Made by a program: the position numbers and the translations under genes
Source: an uncultured Collinsella sp.
GTDB taxonomy: Bacteria > Actinomycetota > Coriobacteriia > Coriobacteriales > Coriobacteriaceae
DNA: 64,000 nt
NCBI GenBank assembly: GCA_902475785.1
Contig: CABSAN010000002.1
Span: forward strand, 1 to 64,000
Reading direction: 5' to 3'
Shown: in pieces, positions 51,094 through 60,900 of the stretch
How the letters are laid out: each line of letters starts with the position of its first letter
Numbering within the stretch: position 1 is the stretch's first letter
The notes under the pieces: model-generated
Told to the model about the DNA's origin: nothing
The model's database searches: none
Seen by the model: the letters and a program-made list of their open reading frames with translations, nothing else

Positions 51094-51366
51094 ATGATGG
51101 CAGACCATAAATCGGTGACCCGCATGCTCAAGACGGCGCGCGGGCAAATCGACGGCATCCTGCGGATGGTGGAGGAAGACCGTTACTGCGTCGACATCTC
51201 CACGCAGCTCATGGCCACGCAGGCGCTCATCGCCCGCATCAACGCCGACGTGCTCAAGGCGCATATCGAGGGCTGCGTGACTTCGGCAATCGAATCGGGC
51301 GACGAAGACCTCAAAGCCGCCAAGCTCGCCGAGATCGAACGCGTCGTCGACAAGCTCTCCAAGTAA
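51094..51366 (+). CDS. csoR: Copper-sensing repressor CsoR
   Basis: A 90-residue all-helical DUF156 protein. The Cu(I) ligands of the family are present as Cys32 (RYCVDIS), His57 and Cys61 (HIEGC). The N-terminal RMLKTARGQIDGILRMVEED helix is the family's DNA-binding face. Apo-CsoR should bind the operator before copA and release on Cu(I). GAGGA lies 6 nt before the ATG. A second ATG one codon later is equally possible. Confidence 0.93.
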   Translation: MMADHKSVTRMLKTARGQIDGILRMVEEDRYCVDISTQLMATQALIARINADVLKAHIEGCVTSAIESGDEDLKAAKLAEIERVVDKLSK

Positions 51367-51434
51367 TTGGTGCATTGGGGACGGGTACGTTTGCACCACC
51401 TTGGTGCAAATTGACCTGTCCCCTTTGCACCAAA
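51367..51434. repeat. TTGGTGCA palindromic element, copy 3 (GGGGAC variant)
   Basis: TTGGTGCATTGGGGAC and its near complement GTCCCCTTTGCACCAA flank a centre with TTTGCACCACCTTGGTGCAAA. It has the same architecture as the copies at 14697 and 15620, but with GGGGAC in place of GGGGTC. It begins immediately after the csoR stop. Confidence 0.8.
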
Positions 51435-51480
51435 TCGGGTATAAAGGCGTGCAGCATAGCGAAATGAAAGGCAGTTCTGC

Positions 51481-51954
51481 ATGAATGACTTTATGAAGGG
51501 TCGCAACGGCGCCGACGAACTCACCGTCGTGCTGGGCTTCGCAGGCATTATCATCGCGATGATCGGATCGATGGCCCGCATCCAGTGGCTCAGCTGGATC
51601 GCCATCGCCGTAATCGTCCTCGGCGTGCTGCGCGGCCTGTCCAAAAACGTCGACGCGCGCCGCAAGGAGAACGATGCCTTTGTCACGGCGACCGCGAACG
51701 TCCCCGGCCTAGGCAAGTTCGTCGCCAGCTTGGGCGGCGGGACTGCAGCTGCCAACGCCTCGCGCACGGCCGGCACCAGCAAGGAAGACTTTGAACGTGC
51801 CAAGCGCACGGCCAAGAAGATGTGGAAGGGCCGCAAGACCACAGCGTACCTTAAGTGCCCTAACTGCGGTCAGATGCTGTCCGTCCCCAAGGGCAAGGGC
51901 AAGATCCGCGTCACCTGCCCCAAGTGCCATGCCAAGATGGAAACGCGCTCCTAG
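51481..51954 (+). CDS. Small membrane protein with C-terminal zinc ribbon
   Basis: A 157-residue protein. Two membrane helices (about 15-32 and 36-50) are followed by a basic region and a C-terminal zinc ribbon (CPNCGQML...CPKCHAKM) near 126-150. Unlike the island proteins the ribbon is C-terminal. A modest AAAGGCAG precedes the ATG by about 8 nt. It is common in Actinobacteria as an unnamed protein; function unknown. Confidence 0.75.
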   Translation: MNDFMKGRNGADELTVVLGFAGIIIAMIGSMARIQWLSWIAIAVIVLGVLRGLSKNVDARRKENDAFVTATANVPGLGKFVASLGGGTAAANASRTAGTSKEDFERAKRTAKKMWKGRKTTAYLKCPNCGQMLSVPKGKGKIRVTCPKCHAKMETRS

Positions 51955-51976
51955 CCGCAACACCATAGGACAAAAT

Positions 51977-52012
51977 AAAAGCCGAGGCCTCGTGTTGAGA
52001 CCTCGGCTTTTT
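51977..52012. terminator. Bidirectional terminator
   Basis: AAAAGCCGAGG and CCTCGGCTTTT pair, with TTTTT on the plus side and TTTTATTTT on the minus side. It serves the zinc-ribbon gene (plus) and the amidohydrolase gene (minus), which converge here. Confidence 0.93.
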
Positions 52013-52053
52013 GCATGGGGCGACATCATTCGATGAAGCCGTCGCGCCAGCGC

Positions 52054-53424
52054 CTAAGCTACGCCGTCGCGAGCGAGCTCCTCTGCCAGGGCTTCTGCCG
52101 GCATGGCCATAATCGCGTCGAGCTCGGTGTCGACCTCGGGGATGCGCTTGACCTTCAGCTTGCGCGCCAGGTTGCCGCGGCACATCACATGCATCGGTTC
52201 ACGCAGAGCGCATAGGTCATCGAGCGGATTCTTGCGCGTCACCAGGATATCGGCGGCCTTGCCGCACTCGATCGTACCGGTCTCGTCACCCAGGCCCAGT
52301 AGCTCAGCATTGACCTGCGTGGCCGTATGCAGTGCGAAGGCATTGCTCACGCCCACGTACTTGGCAAAATAGGCCACCTCGCGCCACATGTCGTACTGCG
52401 TCACGAACGGGCAGCTCGAGTCCGTGCCCAGGCCCACCTTGATACCGGCTTCCAACGCCGCACGAGCGCTCTCGATAATGCCCGAGCACACGATGTCACC
52501 GTTCTTCTTTTGCGTGTCAGTCGAATGGGTCTTTTCCGGATCGAGCAACACAAACGGCAGCGCCGGACTGATCGTGCAAGTCACGCTTGGTGCGCGTCCC
52601 TCGAGCTGTGTTTCCGCGGCGCCGCGGTACAGTTCCAGGATCTCGGGGGTCATCGGAGCGCCGTGCTCAATCGTGTCAACGCCAGCCTGAAGCGCGGTCT
52701 TCACACCTTCGGTGCTCTCGACATGGGCCATGACCGGAAGGCCGACCTCGTGTGCCGCCTTGCACGCCGCAGCGGCAACCTCGACCGGCATGCGCAGCAC
52801 GCCCGGCTCGCCTACTTCGGTCGCATCGAACACGCCACCCGTCACGAACAGCTTGATGACGTCGGCACCGCGCGCATACAGATCGCGCACCTGTTCGGCC
52901 GCCTCGGCGGGGCTGTTAGCCACCTGCGCGAACAGCCCCGCGCCGTGGCCACCCGGCACCGTAACGCCCGTTCCCGGCGCTACCAGGCGCGGACCCTGAT
53001 ATTTGCCGGCATCGATGGCGTTGCGTACGGCGATGTCGGCAAACAGCGGGTCGCCCGCACCGCGCACCGTGGTCACGCCGCTTGCCAGCTGCTGCTGAGC
53101 GCTGCCCTTGAGGATATGGCGCACGATGGCGCGCCCCACGGGATTGTCGAGTTTCTTCATGAGTGCGCCCGCATCGCCCGCCGAGACCGGCTTGCCCGAA
53201 CCGCACAGATGCACATGCATATTGATGAGGCCGGGCATGAGATACGCCCCTGCCAGGTCGATGACCTCGGCACCTGCAGGCGCCTGCGCCACAGCACTCG
53301 GCCCCATCCAGGTGATGATGCCGCGCTCGACGGCCACGGCCATATCGGGCTGCGGCTCCATATGTTCCGAACCATCCAGAACGGTCGCATTGATAAACAA
53401 CGTGGGACGATCGGCAGTCGCCAT
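52054..53424 (-). CDS. Amidohydrolase family protein (prolidase/imidazolonepropionase-like)
   Basis: A 456-residue cytosolic metal hydrolase. Metal-site motifs are in order: HVHL near 70, VIKLF with the candidate carbamylated Lys near 188, VMAHVES near 230, TIEHG near 250, and GLGTDSS near 340. The layout fits the Xaa-Pro dipeptidase-like branch of the amidohydrolase superfamily. GGGAGGAG precedes the start MATADRPTLF. An upstream ATG in the same frame lacks a ribosome binding site. It is monocistronic and the substrate is not determinable. Confidence 0.85.
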   Translation of the reverse strand: MATADRPTLFINATVLDGSEHMEPQPDMAVAVERGIITWMGPSAVAQAPAGAEVIDLAGAYLMPGLINMHVHLCGSGKPVSAGDAGALMKKLDNPVGRAIVRHILKGSAQQQLASGVTTVRGAGDPLFADIAVRNAIDAGKYQGPRLVAPGTGVTVPGGHGAGLFAQVANSPAEAAEQVRDLYARGADVIKLFVTGGVFDATEVGEPGVLRMPVEVAAAACKAAHEVGLPVMAHVESTEGVKTALQAGVDTIEHGAPMTPEILELYRGAAETQLEGRAPSVTCTISPALPFVLLDPEKTHSTDTQKKNGDIVCSGIIESARAALEAGIKVGLGTDSSCPFVTQYDMWREVAYFAKYVGVSNAFALHTATQVNAELLGLGDETGTIECGKAADILVTRKNPLDDLCALREPMHVMCRGNLARKLKVKRIPEVDTELDAIMAMPAEALAEELARDGVA

Positions 53425-53573
53425 ATCGAGCTCCTCCCTCACGATTAACTTGAACATTTGTCCATTATTACCCAGCGCGGCAGGATTGCTGCGGACATAT
53501 CGGTTAACGGAGAAAGGAGGAGATGCGGGGAACGGAATGCACTGCGGTCCCACCCCAGCGACATCCGGGAAAT

Positions 53574-53871
53574 GTCTAGATCTGTAACAGGTGGACCGTC
53601 TTTAACCTTCCAAATGTTACAGATCGAGATCTTTCGGCACCGCGTCCAACCTTTGTCTCAATCTGTAACAGTTAGGTCGAATTATGGCCGTTAGATGTTA
53701 CAGATCGAGATATTTTCCAGCCCTGTCGTCAAACGTCTAAATCTGTAACAAGTAGACAGGTTTTCGGCCTCTAGATATTACAGATTGAGATCTTTTAGCG
53801 GCAGCCAACCTTCTGTCTCGATCTGTAACAGTTACGAGGCCAAACGGCCCCTTGTTGTTACAGATCGAGAC
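53574..53871. repeat. 80-bp periodic inverted-repeat array D (4 units)
   Basis: Units lie at 53574-53630, 53655-53711, 53735-53791 and 53815-53871 (periods 81, 80 and 80 bp). Unit 3 has TATTACA in place of TGTTACA at its right arm. The array fills the region between the amidohydrolase start and the end of the PD-(D/E)XK-like gene. Confidence 0.93.
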
Positions 53872-53912
53872 AAACTCGGCAGGAACAACCACATCCGCGT
53901 CAGTTGCACCCC

Positions 53913-54983
53913 TCAGCGCCCACACCACTGCCGCCTCCATTGCTCAGCCAAATCGGCCCGCTGCGGAATGTCCGCCAGTCTCATCTTTTCAGCCAGCTTC
54001 CCCGGATTCTTGAGTTCATCAAACGTAAACCTCAGCACCTTATGTCCGAGCATCGTCAGATGGGACTCCCGCTGACGTTCCGCCACGAATGGGTCGACCG
54101 ACTCCCGATCCCCACCATCCTGCAGGGTATACTTTCCCTTTCCATCGAGCTCGCCAATCACGCACGTCCCGTCCTCGAGCCTCCAGAAATAGTCGACTCG
54201 AAATACCTGATTCGGATCGAGCGGGTCACGAAACTCCACCTGCAACCCTGGCACCGGAAAACCGTATGCGATAAAGAATGCCCGAAAACGAGACTCGCCG
54301 CCGTTTTCGGACAGCCCATCCGCATACGACGCGATCACCTGCGCTCTGCGATACCCTCGTCTGCCCTCGCAATCGGAGCGGAGACACTCGCCCAGGTCAT
54401 CGCGCGATACGCCCTTTGCTCGCAACGCAGAATCGGCGATCGCCAGACCATACGAAAACGGCGCACGCAGCAGACAATCCTCCACCGTGCGCCAAAACGG
54501 CGTCACTCGTACGCCGTCGACGCGCTCAAGCGCACCCGCCGCCTGCGGACGCAACAGCCTATATCCCGTACTCAACGCCATCGAACAACCCGTCTTGACC
54601 AAGTAACGCGGCCCAAGCAGATCATTCGGCACCTCCAGACCCCATATCAGCGCGGCGTCATACCCCCAAAACGCCCAATCGGGATGAAACTCCGCAAGCC
54701 CCTTGATGGTCCACCGAGCTCGCTCCGCCGACGTCAACGCATCCCAATCATGTTGAAAACAGAACAAATACGGCTCGGGCTCCGCAATATCATCGGTTCC
54801 CACATGACGCCGCAGCCACATGAGCTCGGCATTGTCGTGTGTCACAAGCAGCACGCCTTGTTCGGCCGCCTTCGTGAGCCTGGCAAGCATCCTATTCCGC
54901 GCCAAGGTGTTACGTGTTGCATGCTTGTGTTTAAGAACGGTATTAGACACTTCCATCACCACCACATCGGACAAATGGGCCAT
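53913..54983 (-). CDS. PD-(D/E)XK/DUF559-like protein flanked by repeat arrays
   Basis: A 356-residue protein of uncertain function. The C-terminal half shows a nuclease-like pattern: VDYFWRLEDGTCVIGELDGKGKYT near 255-278 (D...E-x-x-x-K), then ERQRESHLTMLGHKVLRFTFDEL, as in DUF559/Vsr-like folds. The N-terminal part (NRMLARLTKAAEQGVLLVTH) may be a winged helix, a layout seen in AbiEi-type antitoxin proteins of Actinobacteria. No clear ribosome binding site precedes the ATG at 54983 or the one at 54956 (MEVSNTV). It lies between arrays D and E, with array E covering its promoter region. Identification as nuclease rests on motif pattern only. Confidence 0.6.
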   Translation of the reverse strand: MAHLSDVVVMEVSNTVLKHKHATRNTLARNRMLARLTKAAEQGVLLVTHDNAELMWLRRHVGTDDIAEPEPYLFCFQHDWDALTSAERARWTIKGLAEFHPDWAFWGYDAALIWGLEVPNDLLGPRYLVKTGCSMALSTGYRLLRPQAAGALERVDGVRVTPFWRTVEDCLLRAPFSYGLAIADSALRAKGVSRDDLGECLRSDCEGRRGYRRAQVIASYADGLSENGGESRFRAFFIAYGFPVPGLQVEFRDPLDPNQVFRVDYFWRLEDGTCVIGELDGKGKYTLQDGGDRESVDPFVAERQRESHLTMLGHKVLRFTFDELKNPGKLAEKMRLADIPQRADLAEQWRRQWCGR

Positions 54984-55009
54984 TGTCACCGTTGCCGCTG
55001 TCGGCAAAC

Positions 55010-55306
55010 GTCTCAATCTGTAACAGGAAGACAGTCTTTGAACCTCTAGTTGTTACAGATCGAGATTTTCAGTCGTGCGTCCAACCTTTGTCTCAATCTG
55101 TAACAGTTAGACCGTTTTTTGGCCCCTTCCCGTTACAGATCGAGATCTTTCGGCAGGCGCCAACCTTCCGTCTCGATCTGTAACAGGAAGACGTTCTACA
55201 GGCCCCCAAACGTTACAGATTTAGACAAACCAGCGGTGCCCAAGCGTTCGTCTCGATCTGTAACAGGTAGACCGGTTTTTTGTCCCTAAACGTTACAGAT
55301 CGAGAC
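55010..55306. repeat. 80-bp periodic inverted-repeat array E (4 units)
   Basis: Units lie at 55010-55066, 55090-55146, 55170-55226 and 55250-55306, an exact 80-bp period. Arms in units 2-4 end CGTTACAGAT rather than TGTTACAGAT, a shared variant peculiar to this array. It sits between the PD-(D/E)XK-like gene start and the end of the gene at 55347. Confidence 0.94.
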
Positions 55307-55346
55307 ATAAAGGCAGAAGGCAGGGCAAGCGACAGCTGCCCACTCC

Positions 55347-56054
55347 CTACTCCCACTCCTGCTCGTAGATATTGAGCGACTTCACGTACCGCCCCTGGGC
55401 GCCCATGATGTCGCGGACCAGGCGCAAAAAGAAGCTGATGCATGAGGTGTCGAAACCGTCCTCTAGGTCCTCGGGATGCACCGCGCCCGGCCCGTCGACC
55501 GCCGTGTCGTTCAGGCGCGCGATGTCATACAGGTAAAGCTGCCCCGCCGTCAGCCAGACATCGTCGATGCACGCGAGCCGCACCGCAATCGCGCCATCGC
55601 TCCAGTGCTCCTTTTGCACGATATGTGGGTCGTAGACGTCAAAGCGACAGTCGGTGCGCGTGTCCTTCAGCACGACCATGCCAGTCGCGGGATCCTTGTC
55701 CAAAATGCCAAAACGCGAGAAATACTGCGTGTCGCGCACCTGCTTAAGTCGCCCGAGCGAAACAGGAGAAATTGACGCTGGCGGCTCGTCCACATACAGC
55801 TCCAACAGCGTCTTGCCGTGGTAATAGGGACGCTCAAACAACAGCCAATCGGTAAACGCCATGTTGTAGGCCATGATTTCGTTTTGAGAAGGTTCCTCGC
55901 AATAGCTGAGCCACGGATCGACGGTAATCTCGAACTGCTCGCGCGCCGGCTCCAGGAATTGAAACTTCCGCAGCATCCAGAAGTGAGCCATGTCGGCAAT
56001 ATCGTTGCCGACGGCTTCGGCCAGCTGTGCTCGGTCAAAAACTTGGTCAGTCAT
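55347..56054 (-). CDS. Unrecognised 235-residue protein
   Basis: The product is soluble and acidic, with no family I recognise. It has Trp- and Tyr-rich helices (MAHFWMLRKFQFLEPAREQF, YNMAFTDWLLFERPYYHG) and a C-terminal helical stretch DTSCISFFLRLVRDIMGAQG. A strong GAGGAGG precedes the start MTDQVFDRAQ, so expression is likely. It stands alone between array E and the GGGGAC palindromes. Confidence 0.7.
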   Translation of the reverse strand: MTDQVFDRAQLAEAVGNDIADMAHFWMLRKFQFLEPAREQFEITVDPWLSYCEEPSQNEIMAYNMAFTDWLLFERPYYHGKTLLELYVDEPPASISPVSLGRLKQVRDTQYFSRFGILDKDPATGMVVLKDTRTDCRFDVYDPHIVQKEHWSDGAIAVRLACIDDVWLTAGQLYLYDIARLNDTAVDGPGAVHPEDLEDGFDTSCISFFLRLVRDIMGAQGRYVKSLNIYEQEWE

Positions 56055-56370
56055 GGCATCCTCCTCAAACTGATGGACCTCAATTTGAGCTTACGAGGAG
56101 GGCGAGCAGCCACTGTCAGCGCAGGCAAAATAGGCCCTCGACTGCAAACCAGATGCTAACCAAACACTTGACGGGACACTTGACCGAATGAGCGCACCGC
56201 AAAGAAACGGCAGGTAGGCATAGACAACCGACCCGCCATTTTGAGCCAAACACCCGCTGCCACCACAGAAACAGCAGAGAGCCACAGCCCCAAACGTCAA
56301 CAAATGAACACCCACACGTCGACAAACGAGCAAATCGCTCGCAAAGAGTGTCCCCAACGACTTGACAAAA
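56055..56370. other. Intergenic region without convincing genes
   Basis: Short frames on both strands lack ribosome binding sites and normal composition. A half copy of the GGGGAC element (GTGTCCCCAACGACTTGAC) is at 56348-56366, next to the full palindrome. Confidence 0.5.
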
Positions 56371-56408
56371 AAGAACGTCCCCAATGACTAGTCGTTGGGG
56401 ACGTTCTT
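56371..56408 (-). terminator. GGGGAC palindrome acting as gltD terminator
   Basis: AAGAACGTCCCCAATGAC pairs with its near-perfect complement around CTAG. On the minus strand TTCTTTTTTG ends the stem, the standard intrinsic terminator form, 12 nt past the gltD stop. The same arm sequence occurs at 3161-3212. Confidence 0.82.
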
Positions 56409-56419
56409 GAATGACTACC

Positions 56420-57901
<1,482 letters not shown>

Positions 57902-57906
57902 GGCAC

Positions 57907-60900
57907 TTACGCCTCCTTCTTGGTCGAAGCAACAGAGCTGGCAGCCACGGACGCAGTGCCCGCAGCACCGCCCGCGACATCAAAGCGAACGACATCCGCG
58001 GCACTCGCGCGACCGGTCACAATGTCAAACGCCAGCTCCTCTGCCTGCGCATGCGTTTTGCCGGCAGCCTCGCCCGCAGCGACAATCGCCAGCACGCGCT
58101 CGTACTCGGTCGGAATGACCTTCACAAAGTGCTTGCTCATCGTCTCAAAGCTGTAGAGCAGCTTAATGCCGCGCGGACTCTGCGTCGCGTCCACGTGCTC
58201 CTGGATGAGCTCGCGAATCTGCGCCAGCTCGCCAGCCGTCGGGGCCTTGAGCTCCACACTCTCGTGGTTCACGCGGGCGTCGAGCGTGCCGTACTGGTCA
58301 AAGACGTAGGCCACGCCGCCTGTCATGCCGGCGGCAAAATTCTGCCCGACCTCGCCAAGGATGAGCGCCAGACCGCCCGTCATGTACTCGCAGCCATGGT
58401 TGCCGCAACCCTCGACCACCACGGTGGCACCGGAGTTGCGCACGGCAAAACGCTGGCCGGCCAGGCCGTTAATGAAGCCGCGGCCGCTCGTGGCGCCAAA
58501 GAACGCAACGTTGCCCACGATGATGTTCTCGTCGAACTTGTAGGTCGCATGCGGGTTGGGGCGCACCGACACCTCGCCGCCCGAAAGGCCCTTGCCAAAG
58601 TAGTCGTTGGCGTCGCCGCACACGTTGAGCGTAATGCCGCGCGGCAGGAAAGCGCCAAAGCTCTGACCGGCCGAGCCATCGCAATCGACGATGATGGAGC
58701 CGGCGGGCAGGCCCTCGGGATGCGCCTTGGTCACCGCGTTGCCCAAGATGGTGCCCACGCAGCGGTTGACGTTGGCGATATCGGCGCGGAAGCGAATCGG
58801 ACGCAGGTGCGCACGGGCATCGGCCGTATAGGGCACAAACAACGTGGAGTCGAGCGTCTTGTCGAGCTCGCTGTTCGCGGCCATCTGCGGCAGGAAGTGG
58901 CGACCGTCGGCGCCCGGAATGTGGGCACCGAACTCGCAGGTCGCGCTCGCCAGCACGGGAGACAGATCGAGCAGGTTGGCCTTGCGGTTGCCCGGCACCT
59001 CGATCTGGCGTAAGCACTCGGGATGGCCGACCATCTCGTCGACGGTGCGGAAGCCCAGGCTCGCCATGACCTCGCGCAGCTGCTCGGCAACAAAGAGCAT
59101 AAAGTGCTCAACGTGCTCGGGCTTGCCGCGGAAGCCACGACGCAGGCGGCAGTTTTGCGTAGCGATGCCGGCCGGGCAGGTGTCCTGCTGGCAGTCGCGC
59201 TGCATGAGGCAACCCATGGAGATGAGCGGCATGGTCGCAAAACCAAACTCCTCGGCACCCAGCAGGCAGGCGACGGCGACATCGGTACCGTCCATGAGCT
59301 TGCCGTCGGCCTCGAGCACCACGCGTGAGCGCAGGCCGTTTTGCAGCAGCGTCTGCTGGGCCTCGGCAAGGCCAAGCTCCAGCGGCAGGCCCGCATGCCA
59401 GATAGAGTCGCGCGCAGCGGCACCCGAGCCGCCGTTGTGACCGCTGATCAAGATCTTGTCGGCAGCGCCCTTGGCCACACCGGTGGCGATGGTGCCGACG
59501 CCGGCCTCACTGACCAGCTTGACCGACACGCGCGCGCCGGGGTTGGCGTTCTTAAGATCGAAGATCAGCTCTGCCAGGTCCTCGATAGAGTAAATATCGT
59601 GGTGCGGCGGAGGCGAGATCAGACCGATGCCGGGCGTGGACTGACGGACCTCGGCGATCCAGGGGTAGACCTTCTTGCCGGGCAGGTGGCCACCCTCGCC
59701 GGGCTTGGCGCCCTGGGCCATCTTGATCTGAATCTCGAAGGCGCTGCACAGGTAGCGGCTCGTCACGCCAAAGCGCGCGCTTGCTACCTGCTTGATGGCG
59801 GAGTTCTTGGAGTCACCGTTAGCCAGCGGGGTCTCGCGACGCGGATCCTCACCGCCCTCGCCGGAGTTGGAACGGCCGTGCAGGCGGTTCATGGCGATGG
59901 CCATGCACTCGTGTGCCTCTTTGCTAATGGAGCCATACGACATGGCGCCGGTGTTAAAGCGGCGGACGATGTTGAGCGCAGGCTCGACCTCGTCGAGCGC
60001 CACCGGAGTGCGGCCGCTGGCATCAAAGTCGAGCAAGTCGCGCAGGCGCACGGCACGGCCGGTGCGGTGCAGGCGGGCGCTGTACTCCTTAAAGGTGTCG
60101 TAGCTGTCCTCACGGCAGGCGGTCTGCAGTAAGTAGACAGTCTGCGGATCGATGAGGTGATCCTCGCCGCCGAGCGGACGCCACTTGGTCAGACCCAGCG
60201 TGGGCAGCTGATCGGGAGCCGGGCTCTTAAGGATAGCGAGTGCGGCGTCGTAGCGCTCGTTTTGCTCGCGCTCGACGTCCTCGACACCCATACCGCCCAC
60301 GCGGCTTACCGTGCCGGCGAAGTACGCGTTGACGAACTCCGGAGTAAAGCCGACAGCCTCGAAGATCTGCGCCGAATGGTAGCTCTGCACCGTGGAGATG
60401 CCCATCTTGGACATGATGGAGACGATGCCGGCGGTCGCAGCCTTGTTGTAGTTGGCGATACCCTGTTCGGCCGTCACGTCCAGGTCGCCGCGTGCCGCCA
60501 GATCGCGGATGCACGCATGTGCGTTGTACGGATAGATGCCGCTCGCGGAGTAGCCCACCAGTGCCGCAAAGTCGTGCGGGGACACGGCGTCGCCGCACTC
60601 CACCACGATGTCGGCAAAGGTACGCACGCCGGCGCGGATCAGGTGGTTGTGCACGCAGCCCACGGCGAGCAGCGACGGCACGGGCACCTCGCCCGCAGCG
60701 GCACGATCGCTCAACACCACGATGTTCACGCCGTCGCGGACCGCAGCCTCAACGTCTTCGGCAAGCTGCTTGAGCGCAGCCTGCAGTGCACCCTCGCCGG
60801 CATCGCGGCGGTACACGGCACGGAAACGGCAGGTCTTAAAGCCCACGCGGTCGATAGCGCAGATGCGCTCGAACTCCTCCTCGTTGAGCAGCGGGCGCTC

